From NCBI RefSeq assembly GCF_006569205.1, contig NZ_VIGD01000016.1, positions 1-54,294 on the forward strand: a DNA stretch of 54,294 bases, in the 5' to 3' direction. Made by a program: the position numbers and the translations under genes. The DNA is from Ureibacillus terrenus. Lineage in GTDB: Bacteria; Bacillota; Bacilli; Bacillales_A; Planococcaceae. The notes under the pieces were generated by a model. That model ran no database searches and was not told the DNA's origin. It saw only the letters and a program-made list of their open reading frames with translations. Below, piece after piece: positions 26,325 to 36,491 of this stretch. Position 1 is the first letter of the stretch, and each line of letters starts with the position of its first letter.

Positions 26325-29300
26325 TTAAGCCATATTGCTTCTGGCGACGCTCATCATCAGTTTGATGCGGTTGACCTGATTGACTTTGCTGATGCTTGCA
26401 TCATAATCGATCGCCACAAAGTTGGCGTTTGGATACGATTTTTTTATCGCGTTGAACATGCCTTTTCCAACAATATGGTTTGGCAAGCATCCAAAAGGCT
26501 GGACGCAAACAACATTTTGTACACCGGCATCCATCAATTCGGCAATTTCCCCGGAAAGCAGCCAGCCTTTCCCCATTTGGTTGCCGAGGCTCAAAAATTT
26601 CGAAGCTTTTTCGGCGATTTCGGATATTTCGAGCGACGCCGAAAAACGGCCGCTTTCCTGCAATGCTTTCCGCACAGGTTTCCGGTAATATTCAATAAAC
26701 TCTATGGAAATATTCCCTGCAATCGAATCCCATTTTGAGAAGCCGAAGTGTTCCGATTTGTAGTTCCGGTTGTACAGGCCGTATAAGAAGAAGTCGATGA
26801 AATCCGGTACAACAGCTTCTCCGCCTTCTTCTTCGATGAGTTTCACCACTTGGTTGTTGGCATATGGATGGAACTTGACTAAAATTTCACCGACCACGCC
26901 GACTTTCGGTTTTTTCTCGTCCGTTACACCGATATTATTGAAGTCATCAATGATTTCCTGAATTAGCTTCTTATATTCTTTCATTGTGAAGTTGGAAAGG
27001 ATATATTTCGATTTTTCCAACCATTTTCGATAGACAGCTTCAGCCGCTCCTTTGACTGTTTCATAAGGACGGACAGCAAGCTTCAGACGAAGCAGCAAAT
27101 CTCCGAGATTCGCGGCGATGACAAGCTTTTTGGCAAGCGGAAAATTGATGCGGAATCCGGTATGTTTTTTGCCGCTGATGGATTTGGCACTGAGCGAAAG
27201 CACCGGCACTTGTCCCATGCCGGCGTTTTTCAGCGCTTTTTGCAGCAGGGCAAAGTAATTGGTTGCGCGGCAGCCACCGCCCGTCTGGGGCATGATGACA
27301 GCTGTGCGATTTAAGTCGTAATCGCCTTTTTTCAGATTGTCAATTAATTGGCCGATTGTGACAATGGCCGGGTAACAGGCATCGTTATTGACGTACCGCA
27401 ACCCCTCTTCTATATCTTTTTCTTCCACTTCCTCCAAAACCTTCAAACGGTATCCGTGTAAATTAAAGGCTTCTTCAAACAATTTAAAGTGGGTTGGCAC
27501 CATTTGGGGAGCCAATATTGTATATATTTTTTTGGCTTTCTTATCATAGACGGCTTCTTGCTGTTCCCTCCATTCTTTCTTCGCAGCCCCCGTGATATGG
27601 TTGTTTTTTCGTTCTTCAATCGCCGCCTTCATTGATCGGAGGCGAATGCGGGCTGCCCCTAAATTCGAAATCTCATCGACTTTAATCCAAGTATAAAGCT
27701 GGTTGCCATTTTCCAATATTTCTTGAACGGCATCGGTTGTAATAGCATCAAGCCCGCATCCAAAAGAAGTGATGTGCAAAAGTTCAAGGTTAGGATGTTC
27801 CTTTACCACTTCTGCCGCCTCATAAAGACGAGAATGGAAAGTCCATTGATTCACGACTTCATCCCGGGATTTCGAGGGAGCCAAATGGCTGATTGCATCT
27901 TCCGTTAAAACGGCCATATCCAGGCGGATAATTTCGTCAGGCAAATCGTGGTTGATGGCGGGATCGATATGATATGGATGTCCTGCCAACACAATGCCGA
28001 TCTTGCCTTCCTCTTTCAATTGTTTCAGCACCTCTTCTCCCCGGCGCCGCAGCCATTCATTGAATTTAATATCTTCATTGCGCGCTTTTTGCAGTGCGTA
28101 TTTGATTTCGACTTTTGAAATATTAGGGAAGACTGAACACAATTCTTTGAACAGGGCATCTTCATGTTGGATTGACAAAAATGGGTTCAGGAACGTCACG
28201 CCATGTTCCTTGAGAATTTCTTCCATATTGACGCGAATCACTTCCGGGTATGATGCCACAACAGGACAGTTATAATGGTTTTGCTGAGATTCCCGTTCCA
28301 ATTCTTCATAGACGATGGAAGGATAGAAAATGGTTTTGACGCCTTTTTCAATCAAGCTGATGATATGCCCGTGGCTCAGTTTTGCCGGGTAGCAGACCGA
28401 TTCGGACGGGATGGTTTCCATCCCTTTTTCAAAAAGTTTTTGGCTTGATTTGCTGGAAAGAACGACTTCAAATCCGAGTTCCGTAAAGAATGTGTGCCAA
28501 AAAGGATAGTTTTCAAACAAATTTAAGACGCGCGGAATGCCAATTTTGCCCCGGTAAGCCTTTTCCCCGGAAAGGGATGGGCGGTTAAAGAGCATATCGT
28601 ATTTTTCCTTTGCCAAGTTCGGCAAAGAGTTTTGCGGTTTCAGCTTGCCTGCGCCCCGTTCACAACGGTTTCCCGTAATGAATGTCCGCTTATCAGGGAA
28701 GCGGTTGATGGTGATCGGACAACGGTTTTCGCAAAGGCCGCATCGGCTGTGGGTAATCTTTACTTGGAAGTCGTATAATTTAGTTTTTGGCAGCAACGTT
28801 GTCGTGTCTTCTCCGTTCCAATTTCTTTTCGCCGCAAGGGCGCATCCGTACGCTCCCATGAGCCCCGCAAGATCTGGTCGGACGACTTCTTTTCCCGTCA
28901 TTTTTTCAAAGGCCCGCAAAACGGAATCATTTAAGAAAGTGCCTCCTTGAACAACAATTTTATCTCCCAATTCTTCGACGGATTTCAGTTTGATTACTTT
29001 GTATAAGGCGTTTGTAACAATGGAGTAGGCAAGTCCGGCCGAAATATTTTCGATGGATGCCCCTTCTTTTTGGACCTGTTTCACCCGGGAATTCATAAAA
29101 ACGGTGCAGCGGGAGCCCAAATCGACCGGCGCCTTTGCGGTAAGGGCAAGTTTCGAGAATTCCTGGACGCTTTTGCCCAACGTTTCGGCGAAGCTTTCCA
29201 GGAAGGAGCCGCATCCGGCAGAACAAGCTTCATTTAAATGGATGCTGTCAATCACGCCGTTTTTGATTTTGATGCATTTCATGTCCTGGCCGCCGATATC

Positions 29301-30554
29301 GATGATAAAGTCCACATCAGGCTGAAATTTTTTCGCTGCCTGATAGTGGGCGACGGTTTCTATTAAACCATCATCTACTTGATAGGCGGATTGGATGAGC
29401 TTCTCCCCATAGCCTGTGACTGCCGATCGTCGGATTTTCACATCTTTAGGGAGCTGTTCATATAATTTGGATAATCCTTCCCGAACGGTTTCAATGGGGT
29501 TTCCTTTATTTTTTTCATAAAAGGTGTATAACACTTCATCCCCTTCGCCGATCAGTACCATTTTGGTTGTCGTTGAACCGGCATCGATGCCCAAAAAAGC
29601 GTTTCCTTGATAATCTTTTAATGGGGCTTTAGGTACCTTTGCTTTATCGTGCCGTTGTTTAAATGCAAGAAAGTCTTCTTCCGTTTCAAAGAGGACGCCA
29701 TTTTTATTGACATTTGAAACGCTTACAACCGGCTCTGAATGGCTAAGAATACGAATGATTTCATTTATGTTAATGAAATTCTCTTGCTGGCATTCCAAAG
29801 CCGCACCCAATGCTACATAATAATGACCATTTTCATTATGTAAAACTTGTTCATCTGTCAAGCGGAGGGTTTCGATAAACCGTTTTCGGAGTTCTGTCAA
29901 AAATGTCAATGGACCTCCGAGGAAAGCAACATTGCCGCGAATCGGACGGCCATTGGCAAGTCCTGCAATCGTTTGGTTGACGACCGCTTGAAAGACACTG
30001 GCCGCAATGTCTTCTTTGCGTGCCCCCTCGTTCAATAACGGCTGCACATCCGTTTTTGCAAAAACACCGCAGCGGGAAGCGATTGGATAAATTTTCTCGG
30101 CACCCTTTGCCAATTCATTCAATCCGGCGGCGTCCGTATCCAAAAGGGCGGCAATTTGGTCAATAAACGTGCCGGTTCCTCCTGCACAAGCGGTATTCAT
30201 CCGCTGTTCAAGGCCGTTCGTCAAATAAATGATTTTGGCATCTTCACCGCCGAGTTCGATAATCACATCAATATTCGGTTGAGTGGCTTTTACCGCTTCT
30301 GTACAAGCGACTACCTCCTGAATAAACGGGATGCCGGTTTTTTCGGAGATCCCTAATCCCGAGGAACCGCTGGCGCTCATTTTGCAATTTGCATTCGGAA
30401 ATTTTTGCGCCACCGTTTGAAGCAATGCCAATGTCGTATTTTTTATATCGGAAAAGTGTCTCTGATAGACTTTATACAAAATTTCCTTTTTCTCGTTCAA
30501 GACTACGAGTTTTGCTGTGGTAGATCCAACATCCAATCCTATATGGAGTGCCAT
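26325..30554 (-). CDS. giant 2-hydroxyacyl-CoA dehydratase activase/dehydratase-type fusion protein
   Basis: About 1409 residues. Two BadF/HgdC-type ATPase domains lie in tandem: HIGLDVGSTTAKLVV (start to ~310) and LGIDAGSTTTKMVLIG (~325-590). Each keeps the two iron-sulphur cysteines of archerases: TACAGGTGTFID with SRCGVFAKTD, and EACSAGCGSFLES with SRCTVFMNSR, so the pair could hold one [4Fe-4S] cluster. A Cys-rich link (LCENRCPI) leads into a DUF2229-like region and an HgdB-like region with FGCGLD, NNDACYPA, GGGCRATN and QPFGCLPNH. Such enzymes push low-potential electrons into a double-cubane or dehydratase cluster using ATP. The substrate is unknown. ATG 30554 is the start (AAAGGG 9 nt before). 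No partner subunit is adjacent. Confidence 0.9.
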   Translation of the reverse strand: MALHIGLDVGSTTAKLVVLNEKKEILYKVYQRHFSDIKNTTLALLQTVAQKFPNANCKMSASGSSGLGISEKTGIPFIQEVVACTEAVKATQPNIDVIIELGGEDAKIIYLTNGLEQRMNTACAGGTGTFIDQIAALLDTDAAGLNELAKGAEKIYPIASRCGVFAKTDVQPLLNEGARKEDIAASVFQAVVNQTIAGLANGRPIRGNVAFLGGPLTFLTELRKRFIETLRLTDEQVLHNENGHYYVALGAALECQQENFININEIIRILSHSEPVVSVSNVNKNGVLFETEEDFLAFKQRHDKAKVPKAPLKDYQGNAFLGIDAGSTTTKMVLIGEGDEVLYTFYEKNKGNPIETVREGLSKLYEQLPKDVKIRRSAVTGYGEKLIQSAYQVDDGLIETVAHYQAAKKFQPDVDFIIDIGGQDMKCIKIKNGVIDSIHLNEACSAGCGSFLESFAETLGKSVQEFSKLALTAKAPVDLGSRCTVFMNSRVKQVQKEGASIENISAGLAYSIVTNALYKVIKLKSVEELGDKIVVQGGTFLNDSVLRAFEKMTGKEVVRPDLAGLMGAYGCALAAKRNWNGEDTTTLLPKTKLYDFQVKITHSRCGLCENRCPITINRFPDKRTFITGNRCERGAGKLKPQNSLPNLAKEKYDMLFNRPSLSGEKAYRGKIGIPRVLNLFENYPFWHTFFTELGFEVVLSSKSSQKLFEKGMETIPSESVCYPAKLSHGHIISLIEKGVKTIFYPSIVYEELERESQQNHYNCPVVASYPEVIRVNMEEILKEHGVTFLNPFLSIQHEDALFKELCSVFPNISKVEIKYALQKARNEDIKFNEWLRRRGEEVLKQLKEEGKIGIVLAGHPYHIDPAINHDLPDEIIRLDMAVLTEDAISHLAPSKSRDEVVNQWTFHSRLYEAAEVVKEHPNLELLHITSFGCGLDAITTDAVQEILENGNQLYTWIKVDEISNLGAARIRLRSMKAAIEERKNNHITGAAKKEWREQQEAVYDKKAKKIYTILAPQMVPTHFKLFEEAFNLHGYRLKVLEEVEEKDIEEGLRYVNNDACYPAIVTIGQLIDNLKKGDYDLNRTAVIMPQTGGGCRATNYFALLQKALKNAGMGQVPVLSLSAKSISGKKHTGFRINFPLAKKLVIAANLGDLLLRLKLAVRPYETVKGAAEAVYRKWLEKSKYILSNFTMKEYKKLIQEIIDDFNNIGVTDEKKPKVGVVGEILVKFHPYANNQVVKLIEEEGGEAVVPDFIDFFLYGLYNRNYKSEHFGFSKWDSIAGNISIEFIEYYRKPVRKALQESGRFSASLEISEIAEKASKFLSLGNQMGKGWLLSGEIAELMDAGVQNVVCVQPFGCLPNHIVGKGMFNAIKKSYPNANFVAIDYDASISKVNQVNRIKLMMSVARSNMA

Positions 30555-30594
30555 GAACATCATCCCTTTAACCAATAGTTTATAATACCGGATA

Positions 30595-31062
30595 TCAAGA
30601 GAAATATTGTTGAAGCAAAATATCAATTTGCGTTTCGATGTTTGAAAAGGGGGATCCCGTTACATATTCATAGAGCGGTTCTATAAGTGTCGGCAGCAGA
30701 GCGGCCCCGATTAAATGGGACACCATAATGGTCAGTTTCTTTGGATCTTCTTCGCCGGAAGCTTCCCGGATTGCATTTTTAAATTTTTTCATGCCAATGG
30801 CGTTGAGAAATTCGAAATATTCTATCTGGCTTTTATAAAAAACCGAATTTTCTTGCATTACCAAATGGATGATGAAAGGGTACTTCCGAAAGATGCGCAA
30901 ATATTGGAGCAAAAATCCTCTTATTTGTTCTTTCGGTGTCAAAGAAGGATCATCGAAAATGGTAAAAGTGTCTTTTAGAGATGTGATTAATGAATGAATG
31001 GCTTCATTGATCAAATTTTCCTTTGAGCCAAAATAGTAGTTGATCAAAGCGACATTGACACC
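30595..31062 (-). pseudogene. TetR-family regulator lacking most of its DNA-binding domain
   Basis: The frame reads GVNVALINYYFGSKENLINEAI, the end of a TetR helix-turn-helix, and then a ligand-domain of about 130 residues. The first 35-40 residues that should contain the start codon and first helices are absent. Upstream on the same strand the sequence runs straight into the katA terminator. No ribosome site precedes the remaining TTG (31047). It looks like a 5' deletion that joined this gene to the end of katA. It would once have been a likely regulator of the activase gene 40 bp downstream. Confidence 0.75.
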
Positions 31063-31066
31063 GGTT

Positions 31067-31109
31067 AATAAAACAAAAACCTGCTTTACTTTTCAAGGTA
31101 AAGCAGGTT
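31067..31109 (-). terminator. katA terminator
   Basis: A 12-bp perfect stem (AACCTGCTTTAC with GTAAAGCAGGTT) followed on the minus strand by TTTGTTTTATT. It abuts the broken TetR gene. Confidence 0.85.
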
Positions 31110-31179
31110 TTGGAATCAATGATTGGCAGATGATGTTGTAAGCGATTTTAACAGGTTCGTGGAACAGTACAGTTTTTGA

Positions 31180-32670
31180 TTATTTTTTATATGGATTGGA
31201 CAAATCCATGCCGTCAAGGGATAATCCAAGGGCTTTTGCAACCCCTTCGCCGTAAGCAGGATCTGCCAAATAGCAGTGTAAAATGTGGCGGCGTTTGATG
31301 AATTCTTCCACTCCTTCCATCGCGCGGGCCGTGTTTTCAAATAGCCGTTGCTGTTCGTCTGCGCTCATTAAGCGGAACAATTTACCAGGCTGTTCAAAAT
31401 AATTGTCGTCATCTTCGCGGAAGTCGTAAATATCGGCATCGCCTTCAAGTTTGAGAGGCGGCTCTTTCAATTCAGGATGATGCTGCCATTCCCCATAGCT
31501 GTTAGGTTCATAATTCAATGTGCTTCCCAGGTTGCCGTCGAAGCGCATTGCCCCATCGCGGTGGAATGTGCGGAATGGACATTTTGGTGCGTTGATTGGC
31601 AACAAGTAATGGTTCACACCTAAACGATAGCGTTGAGCATCGGCATAGGCAAAGATGCGTGCTTGCAGCATGCGGTCTGGAGAATAACCAATGCCAGGCA
31701 CGATGTTGGATGGCGAGAATGCAGCCTGTTCTACTTCGGCAAAGTAGTTTTCAGGGTTTTTATTCAATTCGATTTCACCGACTTCAATAAGCGGGAAGTC
31801 TTTTTTATACCATACTTTTGTTAAATCAAACGGGTTATATGGCATTTCTTTTGCCTGTTCTTCTGTCATCACTTGGATATACATTTTCCATTTTGGATAG
31901 TCACCGTTTTCAATGGCGTTATAAAGGTCGCGTTGGTGTGAATCCGGGTCTTTGCCTCTTAATTCGGCCGCCGCTTCGTCAGTCAAGTTTTTAATGCCCT
32001 GTTGTGTGATGAAGTGGAATTTCACCCAAACGCGTTCATTATCTTCGTTGATCAAGCTGTACGTATGTGAACCGAAACCGTGCATATGGCGGTAGCTTGC
32101 CGGGATGCCGCGGTCAGACATTGTAATAGTGACTTGGTGCAATGATTCAGGAAGCAATGTCCAGAAATCCCAGTTGCTGTTTGGGTTGTGCATATTTGTG
32201 CGCGGATCCCGTTTTACCACGTGGTTCAAATCAATAAAATGCAATGGATCGCGGAAGAAGAATACCGGCGTGTTATTGCCGACCAAGTCCCAGTTTCCTT
32301 CTTCTGTATAGAATTTAATGGCGAAACCGCGGATATCACGTACGGCATCAGCATATCCGCGCTCACCTGCCACTGTGGAGAAGCGGATGAAGAGCGGAGT
32401 TTTCTTTCCAACTTGTGAGAACATTTTTGCTTTCGTGTATTTTGTAATATCATTTGTCACTGTAAACACACCGTGGGCTCCGGAACCTTTGGCATGCATG
32501 CGCCGTTCCGGAATCACTTCGCGGTTGAAGTTAGCAAGTTTTTCAATTAGCCATACGTCTTGCAATAAAACCGGACCTCTTTTGCCGGCCGTCATGGAAT
32601 CATGGTTGCTGATGACTGGAGCACCGTTCGCTTTTGTAAATAAATGTCGATTATTCTTATGGTTTGACAT
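31180..32670 (-). CDS. katA: catalase, monofunctional haem type
   Basis: 496 residues, clade-3-sized small-subunit haem catalase that turns H2O2 into water and oxygen. The distal His is in [12 protein letters not shown], the distal Asn in [13 protein letters not shown], and the proximal haem Tyr in [26 protein letters not shown] precedes the ATG. A PerR-like box and a promoter are placed upstream. The terminator is followed by a broken TetR gene. Confidence 0.97.
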   Translation of the reverse strand: MSNHKNNRHLFTKANGAPVISNHDSMTAGKRGPVLLQDVWLIEKLANFNREVIPERRMHAKGSGAHGVFTVTNDITKYTKAKMFSQVGKKTPLFIRFSTVAGERGYADAVRDIRGFAIKFYTEEGNWDLVGNNTPVFFFRDPLHFIDLNHVVKRDPRTNMHNPNSNWDFWTLLPESLHQVTITMSDRGIPASYRHMHGFGSHTYSLINEDNERVWVKFHFITQQGIKNLTDEAAAELRGKDPDSHQRDLYNAIENGDYPKWKMYIQVMTEEQAKEMPYNPFDLTKVWYKKDFPLIEVGEIELNKNPENYFAEVEQAAFSPSNIVPGIGYSPDRMLQARIFAYADAQRYRLGVNHYLLPINAPKCPFRTFHRDGAMRFDGNLGSTLNYEPNSYGEWQHHPELKEPPLKLEGDADIYDFREDDDNYFEQPGKLFRLMSADEQQRLFENTARAMEGVEEFIKRRHILHCYLADPAYGEGVAKALGLSLDGMDLSNPYKK

Positions 32671-32706
32671 ATTGGTTCCTCCTCCTGGCTCATTTCTTTG
32701 ATTATT

Positions 32707-32735
32707 ACTATACCAAACTTAAATAAAAATTTCTA
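32707..32735 (-). promoter_or_regulatory. likely katA promoter
   Basis: On the minus strand TAGAAA, 17 bp, TATAGT; the -10 ends 36 bp before the katA start codon. Confidence 0.5.
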
Positions 32736-32740
32736 CTAAA

Positions 32741-32755
32741 TTAGAATAATTATTT
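32741..32755. promoter_or_regulatory. PerR-like box upstream of katA
   Basis: TTAGAATAATTATTT matches 11 of the 14 non-central positions of the PerR palindrome TTATAATNATTATAA and lies just upstream of the katA -35. PerR control of katA is established in Bacillus. Confidence 0.5.
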
Positions 32756-32904
32756 TTAAGAATTTTTTACAAGTTAAATTCATATTGTTAAATTTTAATA
32801 TCTTTTGATTAATTATAATAAATTAAAGTTTTGTTTGGTTGTTTCGCATAGTATTTAACTTTTAAAACATGGATTTAATTGAAAATGTAATATTGTAATT
32901 GAAA

Positions 32905-32943
32905 ATAAAAAAAGGGTGCCCATCCTTTAGATGAGCACCCTTC
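32905..32943 (-). terminator. terminator of the Mrr-like gene
   Basis: AAGGGTGC pairs with GCACCCTT, with an inner CATC-GATG stem. The minus strand continues in a T-run. It lies directly after the stop codon. Confidence 0.85.
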
Positions 32944-32947
32944 ATTA

Positions 32948-33511
32948 TCATTTGGAGTCGAGGATGATTTCAATTAAATCATCGCGGTCGATTAAGTAGA
33001 CATCGTTCGACTCCGCAAGTTTTTGCGCTTGTTTGGTAAAATAACTGTTTGTAACAACCCATGCTTCCGTCGCATTGTACATTTTTAACGCTCCAATGAC
33101 TTCCTGTACGGCTTTTACCCCGACAGCGCCGGAATATCTTTTTGCCTGTACGGCAATCGTATTTTCCCTGTCCTGCAATATAAGATCGGCGCCATAATCG
33201 CCGGAAGTTTTCGTATAGGTGACTTTAAATCCGCGTTTTTTAAAAAGCCTTCCTAAAAACGCCTCAAATTCTTCGCCTGTCATTTCATCGATTTGTTTAA
33301 TGCCGGCTTTCCGAAGACGGAAATATCCTCTTGTTTTCCACCATATTTTAACGAGGATCCAGAAGAGCAAAAAGCTCCCCATTGAAATGAACACGCCCTT
33401 CAAATTTTCCGTATAGTACCAGCCGATGCAGCCGGCGAAGATGAGGGACAACTGAAATAGAAACCGGGTAAATGTCTTCTTCTTTCTTTTTTTCTGTTTT
33501 TTTTTGGCCAA
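32948..33511 (-). CDS. membrane-tethered Mrr-like restriction endonuclease
   Basis: 187 residues. A very basic start (MAKKKQKKRKKKTF) and two membrane helices (about 17-32 and 41-57) are followed by an Mrr-type nuclease domain. MTGEEFEAFLGRLFKKRGF begins it; the catalytic core SGDYGADLIL and IAVQAKRY gives the D-(E/Q)xK pattern, with the QAK variant. Mrr-fold enzymes cut DNA, often modified or foreign DNA, and anchoring at the membrane would place it where incoming DNA enters. The reaction is inferred from fold only. Upstream is an MFS gene on the same strand about 70 bp away. Confidence 0.85.
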   Translation of the reverse strand: MAKKKQKKRKKKTFTRFLFQLSLIFAGCIGWYYTENLKGVFISMGSFLLFWILVKIWWKTRGYFRLRKAGIKQIDEMTGEEFEAFLGRLFKKRGFKVTYTKTSGDYGADLILQDRENTIAVQAKRYSGAVGVKAVQEVIGALKMYNATEAWVVTNSYFTKQAQKLAESNDVYLIDRDDLIEIILDSK

Positions 33512-33583
33512 CAGTCCTAACCCCTTGCTATATTACTCTCTCTATATAGTAACACAAAAAGGGTACATATGTTTGTGTTTTGT

Positions 33584-34765
33584 TTAAATGTATCGATTCT
33601 TCGAACTGATGAAAGAAAAAATAAATAAAATAAGGGATGCAGCGATAAACAAGATATTTGGCAGGGCCCAGCTGCCTGTCGCTTCCTGGATGAAACCGAA
33701 TAATACGGGGCCGATTGCGGCAATGAGATAACCGAAAGACTGCGCGAACCCGGAAATTTCAGATGCCTCGTAAGCGGTTCTTGTGCGCAAAGTGAAAAAC
33801 ATTAATACAAGGCCAAAGGAAGCCCCGGCGGCAAGGCCCAAGAGAATCATCCATATGAGTGTTCCGCCGGTCCATTGAAATAAAAGGCCGCCGAAACCAA
33901 TAAGGTAACACAATGTAAAGAAATAGACTATCGGGCGCTGGGATGACAATTTTTCCGCAAGCAGCGGAATGAAAAATGTCATCGGCATTTGCGATAACTG
34001 GAAAACGGAAGCCATCCATCCGGCCTGGTCCGAACGCAACCCTTGCGACACCAGAATCTCCGGAATCCAGGCGGTGGAACAATAAAACAACAAAGACTGG
34101 GTTCCCATTGCCATTGCAATCGCCCAGGCGAGAGGGGACTTCCACACTTTCACGGCTTTTTGTCCATTTCCGGATTGGTTTTGCGAAACCTTTTCACTGC
34201 GCAGAATCGGAATCCATGCCACCATTGTAACGATGACTAAAATTACGGTGCATCCAAGGGCGCCTTGCCAGCCGGAGAGTTCGGCAACAGGCTGGCTGAA
34301 CGCGAGGGATGCCGCTGCAGAAATGTTCATGGATACAGTATAAATCCCTGTCAACAGGCCGACCCGAGACGGATATTTCGCCTTGAAAAAGCTGGGAAAT
34401 AATACATTTCCAAAGGAAATGGCAACACCGATTAAAATAGTGCCGATAATTAATAAGGAAATATTGCCTGCGGATCTGATAAATATGCCGATTGTCAAGA
34501 GAACCAGCGAGTAAAACAGTGTATGTTCCATGCCAAGCCGACGCGCTATCTTTGGTGCAAAGGGAGAAACGATGGCAAAGGCCAAAAGGGGAATGGTCGT
34601 CAAAAAACCTGCCAAAGTATTGGAAATGCCCAAATCATCGCGGATATAAGAAATGATGGTGCCTACACCGGTAATTGGAGTCCTGACAGTCGTTGCAAAA
34701 AAAATAATAGCCAAAAAGAATAGAAAGGTCGAAAAAGTCAAAGGGAATTCCCGAGCCATCTTCAT
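33584..34765 (-). CDS. MFS transporter of the CynX/NimT type
   Basis: About 393 residues, 12 helices. ATTVRTPITGVGTIISYIRDD near the start and the GNVLFPSFFKAKYP text are typical for CynX/NimT (cyanate or nitroimidazole-type) porters; related YycB-like proteins exist in Bacillus. The true substrate is not predictable. The ATG at 34765 is chosen because GGAGG is 6 nt upstream; the frame is open to a TTG at 34786. Adjacent to an amino-acid permease on the other strand. Confidence 0.87.
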   Translation of the reverse strand: MKMAREFPLTFSTFLFFLAIIFFATTVRTPITGVGTIISYIRDDLGISNTLAGFLTTIPLLAFAIVSPFAPKIARRLGMEHTLFYSLVLLTIGIFIRSAGNISLLIIGTILIGVAISFGNVLFPSFFKAKYPSRVGLLTGIYTVSMNISAAASLAFSQPVAELSGWQGALGCTVILVIVTMVAWIPILRSEKVSQNQSGNGQKAVKVWKSPLAWAIAMAMGTQSLLFYCSTAWIPEILVSQGLRSDQAGWMASVFQLSQMPMTFFIPLLAEKLSSQRPIVYFFTLCYLIGFGGLLFQWTGGTLIWMILLGLAAGASFGLVLMFFTLRTRTAYEASEISGFAQSFGYLIAAIGPVLFGFIQEATGSWALPNILFIAASLILFIFSFISSKNRYI

Positions 34766-34937
34766 CAAGAACCTCCGGCAATTCAAAATAAAAAAATAAT
34801 GTTATATTAATAAAGTGCCATTCGAAATGGATACAAGTATAATAATACCTCTTAGGTGTAAATTTTGGTAGAAATTTGCTTTTCAAAAACAGGGTACTTT
34901 GTCGAAAAGGTAGTTGGTCAAAGGGAGTTTTATTTTT

Positions 34938-36386
34938 ATGAGAAAACAGATCGAGCAACAGAAACAACTAAGACGCGGCTTAAAAAGGCGGCATATTACC
35001 ATGATCAGTTTAGGGGGAACGATCGGAACGGGATTGTTCCTGGCAAGCGGCGCATCCGTTGCCCAGGCGGGGCCTGGCGGGGCATTGCTTGCCTATGTGC
35101 TGATCGGAATGATGGTGTTCTTTCTGATGACGAGTTTAGGAGAAATGGCGGCCTATATGCCTTCTTCCGGTTCATTCAGCACATATGCATCCAATTTCGT
35201 AGATCCGGCTTTCGGATTTGCGATGGGATGGAATTATTGGTACAACTGGGCCATCACCATTGCCGCGGAAATTTCGGCGGTCAATTTAATCATGAAATAT
35301 TGGTTTCCGGATAGCTCCTCCGCTTTTTGGACCGTTCTTTTTATTGCGGTGGTTCTCACTTTTAATATCTTATCGGTTAATGCGTATGGCGAAAGTGAAT
35401 ATTGGTTTGCCATGGTGAAAGTGGCTACCGTCGTCATCTTCATTATCATCTCTTATTTAATGATTTTTGGAATCATTGGCAAGGACCGGATTGGATTTAC
35501 CAACTTCTTTATCGGGGAAGCACCGTTTAATGGGGGCTTTCTTGCGGCGTTGGGTATCTTTTTGGCAGCAGGATTTTCCTTCCAGGGAACGGAATTGTTA
35601 GGGGTTGCAGCAGGGGAAACGGCAGATCCCGGAAAAAATATACCGAAAGCCGTGCGTTCCGTATTTTGGCGCATATTGTTGTTTTACATATTGGCCATCC
35701 TTGCAATCGGTTTGCTCATTCCTTATACAGATTCGCGGCTTTTGTCGGAAGATGTGGCGGTATCTCCGTTTACATTGGTGTTTGAACGGTCGGGAATCAC
35801 GTTTGCCGCTTCTTTGATGAATGCCATCATTTTAACGGCAATGCTTTCCGCAGGGAATTCGGGATTATATGCTTCTTCCCGCATGTTGTGGCAATTGGCT
35901 GTGGAAGGGAAAGCGCCAAAAGTTTTTGCAAAAGTCAACAGCAGAGGGGTGCCGATTTATGCTTTGCTCGCCACCCTTGCCGTCGGTTGTTTGGCCTTTC
36001 TGTCTTCCTTTTTTGGAGACGGGGTTGTTTATATTTGGCTGCTGAATGCCTCCGGATTGTCCGGTTTTATTGCTTGGGCGGGAATCGCCATCAGCCATTA
36101 CCGGTTCCGCAAAGCTTATATAAAACAGGGGAGAGATTTGAAAGACTTGCCTTATATATCACCCGTTTATCCGTTCGGTTCCTTGTTTGCGCTGATATTG
36201 TGCCTTGTTGTCATTATCGGCCAAAATTATCAGGCGTTTATCGGCGCAATTGATTGGCATGGAATTGCAGTTTCCTACATCGGATTGCCGCTGTTTATCC
36301 TCCTATGGTTGGGGTATAAGATAAAACATAAAACGAAACTCATCCCTCTCGAGGAATGCAATTTGGATGCAGGTAAGGAAAAATGA
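34938..36386 (+). CDS. APC-family amino-acid permease (AAT branch, LysP-like)
   Basis: About 482 residues, 12 helices. LRRGLKRRHITMISLGGTIG leads into TGLFLASG, the helix-1 signature of the AAT family, and the loop ASNFVDPAFGFAMGWNYWYNW matches LysP/GabP-type permeases. These take up amino acids with protons. The C-terminal tail LIPLEECNLDAGKEK is usual. The start ATG at 34938 has AAAGGGAG 11 nt before it; the frame opens at 34914 without a site. The specific amino acid is uncertain. Confidence 0.9.
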   Translation: MRKQIEQQKQLRRGLKRRHITMISLGGTIGTGLFLASGASVAQAGPGGALLAYVLIGMMVFFLMTSLGEMAAYMPSSGSFSTYASNFVDPAFGFAMGWNYWYNWAITIAAEISAVNLIMKYWFPDSSSAFWTVLFIAVVLTFNILSVNAYGESEYWFAMVKVATVVIFIIISYLMIFGIIGKDRIGFTNFFIGEAPFNGGFLAALGIFLAAGFSFQGTELLGVAAGETADPGKNIPKAVRSVFWRILLFYILAILAIGLLIPYTDSRLLSEDVAVSPFTLVFERSGITFAASLMNAIILTAMLSAGNSGLYASSRMLWQLAVEGKAPKVFAKVNSRGVPIYALLATLAVGCLAFLSSFFGDGVVYIWLLNASGLSGFIAWAGIAISHYRFRKAYIKQGRDLKDLPYISPVYPFGSLFALILCLVVIIGQNYQAFIGAIDWHGIAVSYIGLPLFILLWLGYKIKHKTKLIPLEECNLDAGKEK

Positions 36387-36491
36387 TTTTGATTATAACA
36401 AACAGGCGTCCCGGCTGATATAATGTGAAAAGACGGCGTTTTGCAGGATTTATTTTCAATGGGACGAAAGATTTGTAAAGGATGAATCACA

